A DNA stretch of 64,000 nt from Gluconacetobacter asukensis. GTDB lineage: Bacteria > Pseudomonadota > Alphaproteobacteria > Acetobacterales > Acetobacteraceae. Shown piece after piece: positions 15,990-25,110 of the stretch (position 1 is its first letter; every line of letters starts with the position of its first letter). The translations under genes were made by a program, and so were the position numbers. The notes below the pieces were generated by a model. That model was not told the origin of the DNA and ran no database searches. It was given only the letters and a program-made list of their open reading frames with translations. The stretch is taken from assembly GCF_014174375.1 (NCBI RefSeq), contig NZ_JABEQE010000007.1, forward strand, positions 62,001 to 126,000, given 5' to 3'.

Positions 15990-17036
15990 TTACGACACGC
16001 GTCCGCGCGCGGCGACGGGAATGCAATCCAGCACTTGGTCGCCGGAGACGAGATAGACATGGTCGAACATGTTGCTGACCACGCAGGCGTGATTGGGCAC
16101 GATGCGCAGGCGTGCGCCGATCTCGGGCAGGCCGTGTTCGGCGCGCAGGATGCCGTGCTCCTCGCTCAGGCCGCTCACGATCGCCTGCGGGCAGGCGGGG
16201 ACATGGCCGAATCCTTCCATGCCCAGCAGGTCGCTGGTCAGGCTCTTGGTCCCGGCATCGATGATCGCGCGGTCGGGGCGCGGCTTGCTGACCACGGTCG
16301 CCAGCACGGTCAGGGCACAATCCGCCATCGTGGCGGCACCGGCGGCGACCTGTGAGCAGTCCATGTAGACGTAGGTGCCGGGCCGGTATTCCGTCAGTCC
16401 CGGAGTGGTGTGTGCCCGCCACAGGTCCGGCGTGCCGCCAGCCGAAACCGTGCCCACCGGTACCGAGGCGGCACTGAACACCGCAAGCGCGCGGTCGATC
16501 CATGCGGCCATCTCGGCGGTCTTGCCGGCTGCGGGATAGGTCATCAGGCCCGCGAAGCGCGCGCCCCCGCCCAGCGTGGCGGCAAGCGCCAGCGCGTCTT
16601 CCGGCGTCTGCACGCCGCAGCGGCCGCCACCGGTGTCGCATTCGATCAGCACGTCGAACGACACATCCGCCGCCCGCGCGATGTCGTTGTAGCCCGCGAC
16701 GGTGTACGGGCTGTCGGCGGCGACGGTCAGGCGCACCCGGCGCGCCAGCGCCGCCAGCCGCGTCAGCTTGTCGATGCCCACCAGGTTGTAGCTGATCAGG
16801 ATGTCGTCCAGCCCCGCGTCGGCCATCACCTCGGCCTCGCCCAGCTTCTGGCAGGTGATGCCCCGGGCCCCGGCTTCGACCTGCAGGCGCGCGAAGGCCG
16901 GCATCTTGTGGGTCTTGATATGGGGGCGCAGGGCGAAGCCGTGCGTGTTCGCATAGGCCTGGGCGCGGCCGATATTGGCCTTCACCCGGTCGATGTCGAC
17001 CAGGACGCAGGGGGTGGACAGCGTGTCGATATGCAT
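15990..17036 (-). CDS. Fold-type III PLP enzyme, D-serine dehydratase / D-threonine aldolase-like
   Basis: A 348-residue alanine-racemase-fold PLP enzyme. PLP Lys41 lies in R-P-H-I-K-T-H-K; His316-x-Cys318 (P-N-H-A-C) matches the zinc ligand pair of eukaryotic-type D-serine dehydratase. It should cleave D-serine, or a beta-hydroxy or beta-substituted D-amino acid, to a 2-oxo acid and ammonia, or act as an aldolase. The ATG at 17036 has GAGGT upstream; longer frames to the right are antisense artefacts. A GntP/DsdX-like permease lies upstream and RidA downstream, strengthening the D-serine assignment over D-threonine aldolase. Confidence 0.85.
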   Translation of the reverse strand: MHIDTLSTPCVLVDIDRVKANIGRAQAYANTHGFALRPHIKTHKMPAFARLQVEAGARGITCQKLGEAEVMADAGLDDILISYNLVGIDKLTRLAALARRVRLTVAADSPYTVAGYNDIARAADVSFDVLIECDTGGGRCGVQTPEDALALAATLGGGARFAGLMTYPAAGKTAEMAAWIDRALAVFSAASVPVGTVSAGGTPDLWRAHTTPGLTEYRPGTYVYMDCSQVAAGAATMADCALTVLATVVSKPRPDRAIIDAGTKSLTSDLLGMEGFGHVPACPQAIVSGLSEEHGILRAEHGLPEIGARLRIVPNHACVVSNMFDHVYLVSGDQVLDCIPVAARGRVS

Positions 17037-17059
17037 GGCGTGACCTCGTGCGGAATGCG

Positions 17060-18406
17060 TCAGAAGAGCTGATAACAGAGCTGGAAGAGCACGGCGCCCG
17101 TCAGGGCCAGGACCGAGATGGCGGTTTCGATGACCGACCATGTGACCAGCATCTGGCCGACGCTCAGCCCCAGATATTCCTTGATCTGCCAGAAGACGGG
17201 ATCGGTCACCGGCCCGAATGCGACCGATCCGGCGCCCGTGGCCAGCACCAGCGCCTCGGGTGTCACCAGCCCCGTCTGGGCGGCGAGGGGGGCGAGCATG
17301 GATGCCGCCGTGCTCATGGCGACGGTCGCCGAACCGGTGGCCAGCCGGACGATGGCCGCCAGGCCCCAGGCCAGCAGCAGGACCGGCATCCGCCACGAGA
17401 CGGCGAGGTCGGTCAGCGCGTGCGAGACGCCGGCATCGATCAGCGCGCGGCCGAACCCGCCGCCCGCGCCGACCAGAAGCACGACGAAGGCTGTCGGTGC
17501 CAGGCAATCCTGCAGGCGGCGCGACAGAGTGGCCCATGGCGTGCCGCGCGCGATCCCCAGCGCCAGTCCGGCGAATAATGTCGCGATGACCAGCGCCATG
17601 TCGGTCGAGCCGAGCAACCCGGCGGCCCACCCCCCGGTGGCGCCGGGCAGAAGCACGCGCGCGACCTGTGCCGCCAGGATGACCAGGACGGGCGACAGCA
17701 CCGCCAGCGCGCTGAGCCAGAAGGGGGGCAGCGGGCGGACGACATCGCGTTCGAGGAACTGGGCTTCCAGCGCGCTGATGCCGCGTACGTGCAGGCGCGG
17801 GACGATGAACCGCGCGAAGACCGGCCCCGCCAGCACGGCCGTCGGCACCATGACCGCCGTACCCAGCAGCAGCATGACGGGAACGCTGGCGCCATAGGCC
17901 TGGATCGCGATCATGATCGCCGGATGCGGCGGCATCAGCGCGTGCGCCACCGACAGGCTGGAGGCCAGCGGCAGCGCCGCGAGCAGCAGGGGCTGCCCGG
18001 CCGCGCGCGCCGCGACGAAGGCCAGCGGCGCCAGCAGCACGAAACCCACATCGAAGAATACCGGCAATCCCACCAGCAGGCCGATGGCCATCATCGCCCA
18101 ATGGATGTTGCGCGGCCCGAAGCGGGCGATCAGGGTATCCGCGATGCGCTCGGCTGCGCCGCTTTCGGTCACGATACGCCCCAGCATGGTGCCGAAGGCG
18201 ATGATGAAGGCGATGTGCCCCAGCGCGTGGCCGGCGCCGTTTTCGAACGAGGCGACCGCATCGGCCGGGGCGCGGCCGGTCGCCAGCCCGACCAGCACCG
18301 CGACGACGAACAGGGTCAGGATCGGTTCGCAGCGGAACCGCGCAATCAGGACCATCACGGCCAGGATCGCGGCCGCGCCGACGACGATGACGAGGGGAAA
18401 GATCAT
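17060..18406 (-). CDS. GntP-family permease (gluconate/D-serine type)
   Basis: A 448-residue inner-membrane carrier of about 12-14 helices. The L-P-V-F-F-D-V-G-F-V-L-L-A-P segment near 105-118 and A-H-A-L-M-P-P-H-P near 148-156 are GntP signatures. E. coli members include gluconate (GntP, GntT) and D-serine (DsdX) symporters. Here it precedes a D-serine dehydratase-like gene by 23 bases, so DsdX-like import of D-serine or a related amino acid is more likely than gluconate. The start has only a weak Shine-Dalgarno and lies 9 bases after the upstream hydrolase stop, suggesting coupling. Confidence 0.88.
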   Translation of the reverse strand: MIFPLVIVVGAAAILAVMVLIARFRCEPILTLFVVAVLVGLATGRAPADAVASFENGAGHALGHIAFIIAFGTMLGRIVTESGAAERIADTLIARFGPRNIHWAMMAIGLLVGLPVFFDVGFVLLAPLAFVAARAAGQPLLLAALPLASSLSVAHALMPPHPAIMIAIQAYGASVPVMLLLGTAVMVPTAVLAGPVFARFIVPRLHVRGISALEAQFLERDVVRPLPPFWLSALAVLSPVLVILAAQVARVLLPGATGGWAAGLLGSTDMALVIATLFAGLALGIARGTPWATLSRRLQDCLAPTAFVVLLVGAGGGFGRALIDAGVSHALTDLAVSWRMPVLLLAWGLAAIVRLATGSATVAMSTAASMLAPLAAQTGLVTPEALVLATGAGSVAFGPVTDPVFWQIKEYLGLSVGQMLVTWSVIETAISVLALTGAVLFQLCYQLF

Positions 18407-18415
18407 GGGCGGGTA

Positions 18416-19843
18416 TCAGGCCGCGTCCGGGCGCCCGCGCACCGGCGGTTCGACCGAATCCGGCAGCGGACAGACATAGGGCGTGACGGCCATCTTCGCC
18501 GCGTGTTCGGCTTTGGCCCGGGCCAGCAGGTCGCCGTCCGTCAGGGCGTTCAGGGCGGTGGCGGCCATGATCTTGGCCGTATGCACCATCCCCTTGTGCG
18601 CGTGCCCGGTCTTGCCCTGGCCCGTCATCTGCCAGGAATGCAACTGCGTGCCGATGGCGCAGGTCGCGCCGCGGGCCTGTACGGTCGGCACCACCCAGCT
18701 GACGTCGCCGACATCGGTGGAACCGGACGCGCCGTCGCCTTCGGCGCAGGGGGGTGCGATCAGGTCGCACAGCACGGCGTCCGGATCGTAGGGAACGCCC
18801 ATGCGGTTATAGGCTGCCAGCCGGTCCTGGGGGCTGAGGGTCGCCGCGAATGCGGCCGCCACCTCGCGATCCGCCTCGTCGAACGGCGGGGGGCCGAGAC
18901 GTTCGAACTGGCGGTGCATCGCCTGTTCCAGCGGGGTATTGCCGACCAGGTTGGAGACGGCGCTGACGATTTGTTCGGAGACCTGGGTTTCCGTCATCAT
19001 CGCGGCGCCGGCTGCGATCCGGCGCACGCGGTCGGCCAGGTCGCGCAGCTCCGGCAGCGTTTCGGAGCGGATCAGGTAGCGGATCGTGACGCGCGACTGC
19101 ACCACGTTCGGCGCGGCCCCTCCGGCGTCGATATAGGCATAATGCAGTCGCGCGCCCTGGGGCATGTGCTCGCGCAGGTAGTTTGCCCCCACATTCATCA
19201 GTTCCGCCGCGTCGAGCGCCGAGCGGCCCAGATGCGGGCTGGCGGCGGCATGCGACGCGCGGCCGGTGAAGGTGAAGTCGATGCGCATGTTGGCGAGCGA
19301 GCGCGGAGCGTTGACGCCCGAAAAGGACGACGGATGCCAGGAAATCGCGATATCGACGTCGCTGAACGCACCCGCACGCACCATGAAGGTCTTGGCCGCG
19401 CCCCCTTCCTCGGCAGGGCAGCCGTAATAGCGTACCCGTCCCTTGATGCCGTGTGCCTTCAGATAATCCTTGACGGCGGTGGCGGCCAGCAGGGCGGAGG
19501 CGCCCAGCAGGTTGTGGCCGCAGCCATGGCCGGCGCCGGAGCCCGGCATGGCCGCGGGGCTGGTGACGCCCGCCTGCTGGCTCAGGCCCGGCAAGGCGTC
19601 ATATTCGCCCAGGATCGCGATCACGGGACCGCCCTCGCCGAATTCGCCCATCACCGCCGTCGGGATTCCCGCCACCGCGCGGGTCAGCCGGAAGCCCTGG
19701 CTTTCCAGCGCCGCCGTGTGTTCGGCCACGGCCGCGAATTCGTCATAGGCCAGTTCGGGCTGATCCCAGATCCGGTCCGAAAGGGCACGGAATTCGGGGA
19801 CATGGTCGTCGACCAGGGCCCAGATTTCATCGCTGTTGCGCAT
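18416..19843 (-). CDS. M20 peptidase-family amidohydrolase, AbgB-like
   Basis: A 475-residue M20 hydrolase of the AbgB branch (subunit B of p-aminobenzoyl-glutamate hydrolase), longer than the hippurate-hydrolase paralogs in this window. G-H-G-C-G-H-N near 107-113 and C-P-A-E-E-G-G-A carry the metal ligands and catalytic Glu; W-H-P-S-S near 170 is typical. No AbgA partner is seen, so it probably acts alone on an N-acyl amino-acid amide. RBS AAGGAAG before 19843. Part of the leftward run between the amidase and the permease. Confidence 0.88.
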   Translation of the reverse strand: MRNSDEIWALVDDHVPEFRALSDRIWDQPELAYDEFAAVAEHTAALESQGFRLTRAVAGIPTAVMGEFGEGGPVIAILGEYDALPGLSQQAGVTSPAAMPGSGAGHGCGHNLLGASALLAATAVKDYLKAHGIKGRVRYYGCPAEEGGAAKTFMVRAGAFSDVDIAISWHPSSFSGVNAPRSLANMRIDFTFTGRASHAAASPHLGRSALDAAELMNVGANYLREHMPQGARLHYAYIDAGGAAPNVVQSRVTIRYLIRSETLPELRDLADRVRRIAAGAAMMTETQVSEQIVSAVSNLVGNTPLEQAMHRQFERLGPPPFDEADREVAAAFAATLSPQDRLAAYNRMGVPYDPDAVLCDLIAPPCAEGDGASGSTDVGDVSWVVPTVQARGATCAIGTQLHSWQMTGQGKTGHAHKGMVHTAKIMAATALNALTDGDLLARAKAEHAAKMAVTPYVCPLPDSVEPPVRGRPDAA

Positions 19844-19874
19844 GGTGGGTCTTCCTTATGCGGCGAAACGGGGG

Positions 19875-21380
19875 TCAGGCATGCGCGCCCACCGGCGGCA
19901 TGAAGCCGGGGCGCGAGGCGATGGGCGGCATGACCGCCAGTGCCTCGATGTCCGGGACCGGTCGCGACAGGCCGGGATGTCCGGCGAAAGCGGATTCGAT
20001 GGCGGCGGCCACGCGCAGGACGAAGGCGTCGCCGCCGCGCGGACCGACGACCTGCAATCCGAAGGGCAGGCCGCGTTCGTCCACGCCGATGGGGATGCTG
20101 ATGCAGGGATGGCCGGACAGCGTCACCAGATAGGCCAGCGACAGCCAGTGGAAATAGCTGCTGGTCGGAACATCGTCGATTTCCGCCGGATAGGGCTCGG
20201 TCCACGGTCGTGGACTGACCGTGATCGCCGGGCTGATCAGGACGTCGTGGGATTCGAAGAATTTCTGATAGGTGCGATAGATTTTTGTCTGCCGGTCCGA
20301 CGCCCAGGCGTGGTCGGCCAGCGAGTATGTCGCCGCTTCCTCGACATTGGCGCGGATATTCGGGCCCAGAAGGTCGTAATGCGTCTTGTATCGTGCGCCG
20401 TGCGTCGCCTGGAACAGGGCCGCACGCAGGATCGCGAAGACCTCGTGCCCGCCGGAACAGTCGGGGGCGGCATCCGCGCTGGAAGCGAAAAGGGCCGCGA
20501 TGGCCGGGCATTTTGCGCGAAACGCCCGGCGGACGATGCCTTCGGTCGGCGCGATGCCGAAATCCTCGGTCATCGCCAGGCGCAGGGTGGACAGGTCGAT
20601 CGGGACCTGGGGGAAATAACGATTGGACAGGCCCCGCACGGGGGTGTCGGGCAGCGTGTAGGACAGGGGGTCGAAGGTCGAATCAGCGGCGACGACCGAC
20701 AGCATCAGCGCGGTGTCCGCCGCGGTCCTGGCCATCGGCCCGTCCACGGACAGGCAGGACCAGCCGAGTACCCGGCGTTCGCTGGGGATCAGGCCGGATG
20801 AGGGGCGCATGCCAACCACGCCGTTGAAGGCCGCCGGGTTGCGCAGCGACCCGCCGGTATCCGACCCGGTGCACAGCGTCGCCATGCCGCAGGCGAGCGC
20901 CGCCCCCGACCCGCCGGACGATCCGGCGGCATTGAGGGCCGGATCGAACGGATTGCCGGTCGCGCCATAGACGGGATTGCGGCTGTTCGCCCCCGCGGCC
21001 CATTCCGGCACGTTGGTCTTGCCGGTGATCACCGCGCCGGCGGCCCGCAGGGTGGCGACAAAATGCTGGTCGTGTTCGGGTACCCAGTCCCGATATTGCG
21101 GGCTGCCGAAGGTGGTGCGTAGCCCGCCCGTCACATGCGTGTCCTTGACGGCCAGCGGCACGCCGCACAGGGGGCCGGTCGGTTCGCCACGCCGCCATGC
21201 GGCTTCGGCGGCGCGCGCGGCCGCCTGGGCCGCGTCGCGATCTTCGTACACGATGGCGTTGATCGCCGGATTGACCTTGTCGGTACGATCGTGGCAGGCG
21301 CGCAGCGCCTCGACGGGCGATGCCTTGCCCGTTCGGAACAGATCGAGCAGTTCGATTGCGGTCGCGTCACACAATTCCAT
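19875..21380 (-). CDS. Amidase (amidase signature family)
   Basis: A 501-residue amidase-signature hydrolase. The Ser-cisSer-Lys triad is visible: Lys79 (L-A-V-K-D), cis-Ser155 in the G-S-S-G-G-S loop, and nucleophile Ser178 in G-S-D-T-G-G-S-L-R. The family splits amide bonds of small molecules. Cytoplasmic, with no signal peptide. RBS GGAG at 9 bases; its 5' end overlaps the upstream MFS gene by 14 bases, so the two are translationally coupled. Together with the AbgB-like and M81 proteins it gives this operon three different amide-cleaving folds. Confidence 0.93.
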   Translation of the reverse strand: MELCDATAIELLDLFRTGKASPVEALRACHDRTDKVNPAINAIVYEDRDAAQAAARAAEAAWRRGEPTGPLCGVPLAVKDTHVTGGLRTTFGSPQYRDWVPEHDQHFVATLRAAGAVITGKTNVPEWAAGANSRNPVYGATGNPFDPALNAAGSSGGSGAALACGMATLCTGSDTGGSLRNPAAFNGVVGMRPSSGLIPSERRVLGWSCLSVDGPMARTAADTALMLSVVAADSTFDPLSYTLPDTPVRGLSNRYFPQVPIDLSTLRLAMTEDFGIAPTEGIVRRAFRAKCPAIAALFASSADAAPDCSGGHEVFAILRAALFQATHGARYKTHYDLLGPNIRANVEEAATYSLADHAWASDRQTKIYRTYQKFFESHDVLISPAITVSPRPWTEPYPAEIDDVPTSSYFHWLSLAYLVTLSGHPCISIPIGVDERGLPFGLQVVGPRGGDAFVLRVAAAIESAFAGHPGLSRPVPDIEALAVMPPIASRPGFMPPVGAHA

Positions 21381-22638
21381 GATTGTCGGCTCCGACTGTC
21401 GGGATGGAGGATGCGGGGGCCTGTCCGAAACGGCCCAGCGCGATATTCAGCACCAGCGCGAGCACGCCTGCGACCAGCAGGCTGAGGAACGCGGTGGGAT
21501 AGCTGCCGGACGCGGACAGGACAGCGCCGATGACCGGGGGCGCCACGAAGCCCGCGATCTGGCCGCCGAAATTGATCAGGCCGTAGCCCGTGCCGGCGAT
21601 GTCCTGCGGCAGGATGCGGCCGGGCAGGCAGAGCACGGCCGCGAAGACCAGCGTCTTGAAGAAATAGAGCACGGTTTCCGCACCGATGATTGCGATGACC
21701 GCGTTGCATGACGCCATCGCCACCAGGGCCGCGCAGGAAATGACCATGCTGATGGAGATGAAATGGTTCTCGCGTCCGGCGAACCAGCGGGTCATGACCC
21801 AGCCGCCGATCAGGGCGGCCACCGTCGCGGCAAGATAGGGCACAGTCAGCAGGATACCGGCCTCCTTCAGCGAGACGCCCCGCGCATGCAGCAGATAGGT
21901 CGGCATCCAGCTTTCCAGGGCCTTGTTGATGAAGCTGACCAGGAACCAGGTCGCCATCAGCCGGTTGATCCCCGGCAGGCGCAGGGCCCGCAGCATCGCA
22001 CTCCCCCCGATCGGGGCCGGGGAGAGTGCCGCGGGCCGTCTGGGGACCAGGGCCAGGAACAGCAGGGCCGACAGGACTCCGATCGCGCTCATGACGTAGA
22101 ATGTCGACCGCCAGCCGAACCAGGCCAGCAGTGGCAGCAGCACCGTGGGGGCGATCAGATAGCCGAAATAGTTCGAGGACATCAGCGCCGACGGCGCCTT
22201 GTCACGTGCGCTGGCCGGCACGGTGTCGTACAGGGCCCGCAGGCTGGCCGCGGGAAAAATGCCTTCGCCGATCCCGAACAGCAGACGCATGCACAGCAGG
22301 GCCGCCGCCGACTGCACCAGTCCGGTGCCCAGCGTAAAGGCCGACCAGCCCAGCAGGCCCGCGATGACGACGCGCTTCGCGCCGAACCTGTCCGCCAGCC
22401 ATCCGCCGGGTGCCTGCATGAACGCATAGCTCAGATAGAAAAACCCCATCGCGAAACCCTGCTGCACCGGCGACATGTGGATGTCGCGGATCATCGCGGG
22501 GGCCGCGAAGGGAACGGCCGCGCGGTCCAGGTAGCATACGCACCAGGCAAGATAGAGCAGCCCGAAGGTCAGCCGTGCGTCGCGGCCGGGGCGTGTCGTA
22601 CCCCCGCCTGTCGCGGTCGTTTCGGGGCGGGTGGTCAT
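21367..22638 (-). CDS. MFS transporter (anion:cation symporter-like) 1
   Basis: A 423-residue, 12-helix MFS carrier resembling the ACS (anion:cation symporter) branch: helix 1 with L-D-R-A-A-V-P-F-A-A, and the A-P-G-G-W-L-A-D-R-F-G motif A loop after helix 2. The ATG at 22638 overlaps a TGAGG at the stop of the preceding gene, so translation is probably coupled; a start 13 codons further upstream lies inside that gene. It overlaps the amidase gene downstream. Likely imports an organic anion or amino-acid conjugate degraded by the operon. Confidence 0.87.
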   Translation of the reverse strand: MTTRPETTATGGGTTRPGRDARLTFGLLYLAWCVCYLDRAAVPFAAPAMIRDIHMSPVQQGFAMGFFYLSYAFMQAPGGWLADRFGAKRVVIAGLLGWSAFTLGTGLVQSAAALLCMRLLFGIGEGIFPAASLRALYDTVPASARDKAPSALMSSNYFGYLIAPTVLLPLLAWFGWRSTFYVMSAIGVLSALLFLALVPRRPAALSPAPIGGSAMLRALRLPGINRLMATWFLVSFINKALESWMPTYLLHARGVSLKEAGILLTVPYLAATVAALIGGWVMTRWFAGRENHFISISMVISCAALVAMASCNAVIAIIGAETVLYFFKTLVFAAVLCLPGRILPQDIAGTGYGLINFGGQIAGFVAPPVIGAVLSASGSYPTAFLSLLVAGVLALVLNIALGRFGQAPASSIPTVGADNHGIV

Positions 22639-22645
22639 CGGTGCC

Positions 22646-23983
22646 TCATTCCGGCGGCATCTGGTCGGTGTTGGCAAGACGACCTTTCGGGATTGCGAAC
22701 ATCAGGATCACGCCGCCCAGCGCCACGACCACGCTCATGCACAGGACGCCGGCATTGACATTGCCCGTCAACTGCGTGACCCGGCCGATGAGAATCGGGC
22801 TGAAGAAACCGCCCATCAGTGCGATGGAGTTGATCAGCGCGTAGCCGCCCACCGCGCCGGGTCCGCGCAGGAATTGCGACGGCACGGACAGGAAGATCAG
22901 ATAGGCGGAATACAGGCACATCGCGGTGACGCTCAGTGCCAGCATCGTGGCGGGCAGGCTGCCGCCCGTCGCCGCGATGGCAGCCAGTCCGACGGCCGCC
23001 AGCAGGGTCGGCCCCGCGCAATGCCACCGCCGTTCGCCCCGCCGGTCGGATCGTCGTCCCCATCCCACGATTGCCGCGCCGCCGCAGAAAAATGGAATGG
23101 CCGTCAGCAGACCGACTTGCAGATCGCCGTGCGCCCCGGCCTGCCGCAGGACGGAGGGGGCCCAGAAGCTGAGCGTATAGATGCCGGCGATGATGCAGAA
23201 ATATCCGGCGGCGAGAACGTAGAGGATCGGATCGCGCAGCACGGCGGCGAAGCTGTGATGGCTGGCCCCGGCGGACGAGGCATTGCTTTCCACGATGCGG
23301 CGTTCGGCCGGGGTCAGCCAGCGCGCATCGGCCGGCCTGTCAGGCAGGAAGATCAGGACCACGAACGCCATCAGGATCGTGGGAAGGCCTTCGATGACGA
23401 ACATCCAGCGCCAGCCGTCAAGGCCGCCCACATGATCCATCCCTTGCAGAAGCATGCCCGAGAGCGGGCCGGCGACGACGCCCGAGAGGGGGGCGGCGAT
23501 CTGCTGGATCGAGATTGCCGTCGCCATGCGACCGGGGGGGTACCACGATGTCATGTAGTACATCGCCGCGGGCGCGAAGCCGGCTTCGAACACGCCCAGC
23601 AGGAAACGCAGGACATAGAAGGCGTAACGGCTGCTGATCAGCCCCATGCATGCCGAAGTCAGGCCCCACAGCACCATGATGCGGAAGAAGGTGCGTCTGG
23701 CACCGACCTTTGGCAGCAGGAGGTTGGAGGGAATTTCGCACAGCACGTAGCCGACGAAGAAGATGCCGGCCGCGAAACCGTAATCCTGCGGCGTAAGGCC
23801 GATCCGTTCCGAAATCTGGCGCTGCGCGAAGCCGATATTCAGCCGGTCCATGGTATCGAGCAGGTAGGAGACCGCCAGGAGCGTTGCGACGCGCAGGTCG
23901 ATGCGCCGATAGAGTGCATTCAGCGACGATTGAGGCATCGCAAGGGGGATATCAGGAATTGGAACGGTCCCGGCTGGGGTCAT
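22646..23983 (-). CDS. MFS transporter (anion:cation symporter-like) 2, first gene of the operon
   Basis: A 445-residue MFS carrier of the ACS/phthalate-tartrate type, with D-R-L-N-I-G-F-A in helix 1 and E-I-P-S-N-L-L-L in helix 2. The ATG at 23983 follows AAGGAG at 7 bases; a start 21 codons upstream is rejected. It heads a leftward run of eight genes to about 14082. The next gene encodes another ACS carrier, so two similar transporters may serve two related substrates or form a pair. A 13-base palindrome at 24102-24114 upstream may be its operator. Confidence 0.87.
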   Translation of the reverse strand: MTPAGTVPIPDIPLAMPQSSLNALYRRIDLRVATLLAVSYLLDTMDRLNIGFAQRQISERIGLTPQDYGFAAGIFFVGYVLCEIPSNLLLPKVGARRTFFRIMVLWGLTSACMGLISSRYAFYVLRFLLGVFEAGFAPAAMYYMTSWYPPGRMATAISIQQIAAPLSGVVAGPLSGMLLQGMDHVGGLDGWRWMFVIEGLPTILMAFVVLIFLPDRPADARWLTPAERRIVESNASSAGASHHSFAAVLRDPILYVLAAGYFCIIAGIYTLSFWAPSVLRQAGAHGDLQVGLLTAIPFFCGGAAIVGWGRRSDRRGERRWHCAGPTLLAAVGLAAIAATGGSLPATMLALSVTAMCLYSAYLIFLSVPSQFLRGPGAVGGYALINSIALMGGFFSPILIGRVTQLTGNVNAGVLCMSVVVALGGVILMFAIPKGRLANTDQMPPE

Positions 23984-24101
23984 GACTGGGCTCCTTGGCG
24001 ATACGCGGAGGCGATACGCGCGGGGCGTCTGGGTCGAAACGTCCAAGTTCAGGCGCGAACGGGATTGACCGGTCCCGGAAACAGAAGGTCAATCTTCCAT
24101 G

Positions 24102-24114
24102 TTATTACGAATAA
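24102..24114. promoter_or_regulatory. AT-rich palindrome upstream of the MFS operon
   Basis: TTATTACGAATAA, a perfect five-base-arm dyad with a 3-base centre, in an AT-rich leader about 120 bases before the MFS start. A candidate operator; the regulator is unknown. Confidence 0.35.
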
Positions 24115-24163
24115 GATACGAAATATCCGTGGAAAGATCCATAAAAACCGTTTTAGTTTGCAA

Positions 24164-24179
24164 GGAGCGTTCCCGCTCC
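24164..24179 (-). terminator. Hairpin after the carbamoylase operon
   Basis: GGAGCG / CGCTCC arms with a 4-base loop, 17 bases past the stop of the leftward N-carbamoyl hydrolase gene. There is no strong T tract, so it may be a weak terminator. Confidence 0.35.
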
Positions 24180-24195
24180 GGCTGTGTCGCGGGCA

Positions 24196-25110
24196 TTATG
24201 TCGCGCTCAGCAGCGGATACATCGCCGGGCGGCGGTTCCTGGCGAAGTTGAACACGTGCTCCCTGATTTCGGCGCAGCGATCCAGGTCGCAGACGGCGAC
24301 GATGACCTCGTCGCCGACCGTGCCGGCCATCGCCACGATCTCGCCGGTCGGGGCGACGATGCAGCTTTGCCCCAGCAGGGCGCAGCCTTCCTCGACGCCG
24401 GTCTTGCCGACGCCCACCACCCACATGCCGTTCTGATAGGCCCCGGCCTGCATGCAAAGATGGTTGTGGAACGATTGCAGGTGGTCATGGTCCGGCATCT
24501 GCGCGTAATGCAGGGGCGTGTTGTAGCCGATCGTCGCCACCTCGGCGCCGCGCAACGCCATTTCCCGATAGGTCTCGGGCCAGCGGCGATCGTTGCAGAT
24601 GGCCATCGAGAAGCGTCCCCCCAGCAGCGGCACGGTCTCGAAGAACGCTTCGCCGGGCTCGAAATAGCGTTTTTCCAGATGCTGGAAGGCTCGCCAGGGT
24701 TCGTGTTCGGCATGGCCTGGAAGATGGATCTTCCGGTAGTGCGCGACGACCTCTCCCGCCGTATCGACCATGATCGACGTGTTGAAGCGCCGGACGCGCC
24801 CGTCCGCGATCCGCTTTTCCGCGAAGCCGAACGTGAAGGCGATGCCCAGGGCGCGGGCCCGCGCGAAGAGCGGCGCCACGGCGTCGTTCGGCATGGCCGT
24901 TTCGAAGAAGATGTCGATCTCCTGCTGATCCGCCATGAACCAGCGCGGAAAGAAGGTCGTCAGCGCCAGTTCGGGAAAGACGACCATCTGCGCGCCGAGC
25001 CGCGCGGCCCTGTCCAGCAGTGCGACCATGCGCGCGACGGCAGACGCCCGGGATTCGTCGCGTGCGATCGGTCCCATCTGCGCGCCGGCAATGATGATTT
25101 CGCGGCTCAA
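24196..25110 (-). CDS. N-carbamoyl-D-amino acid hydrolase (nitrilase superfamily)
   Basis: A 304-residue carbon-nitrogen hydrolase. The catalytic triad falls exactly at the positions known for Agrobacterium D-carbamoylase, which is also 304 residues: Glu47 (F-P-E-L), Lys127 (Y-R-K-I-H-L) and Cys172 (A-I-C-N-D). It hydrolyses N-carbamoyl-D-amino acids to D-amino acid, CO2 and ammonia in the cytoplasm. Its ATG overlaps the stop of the M20 gene upstream (ATGA), so translation is coupled. A D-carbamoylase next to an M20 carbamoylase suggests both stereoisomers are processed. No hydantoinase gene is in the window. Confidence 0.9.
   Translation of the reverse strand: MSREIIIAGAQMGPIARDESRASAVARMVALLDRAARLGAQMVVFPELALTTFFPRWFMADQQEIDIFFETAMPNDAVAPLFARARALGIAFTFGFAEKRIADGRVRRFNTSIMVDTAGEVVAHYRKIHLPGHAEHEPWRAFQHLEKRYFEPGEAFFETVPLLGGRFSMAICNDRRWPETYREMALRGAEVATIGYNTPLHYAQMPDHDHLQSFHNHLCMQAGAYQNGMWVVGVGKTGVEEGCALLGQSCIVAPTGEIVAMAGTVGDEVIVAVCDLDRCAEIREHVFNFARNRRPAMYPLLSAT

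Noticed and set aside
17789-19903. Very long rightward frame (over 700 codons) opposite the permease and AbgB-like genes
   Set aside because: Antisense shadow caused by high GC and codon bias; no domain similarity, and the leftward genes are clear.
22631-24436. Long rightward frame opposite the MFS gene
   Set aside because: Same antisense effect; residues are rich in Arg, Gln and His without any fold signature.
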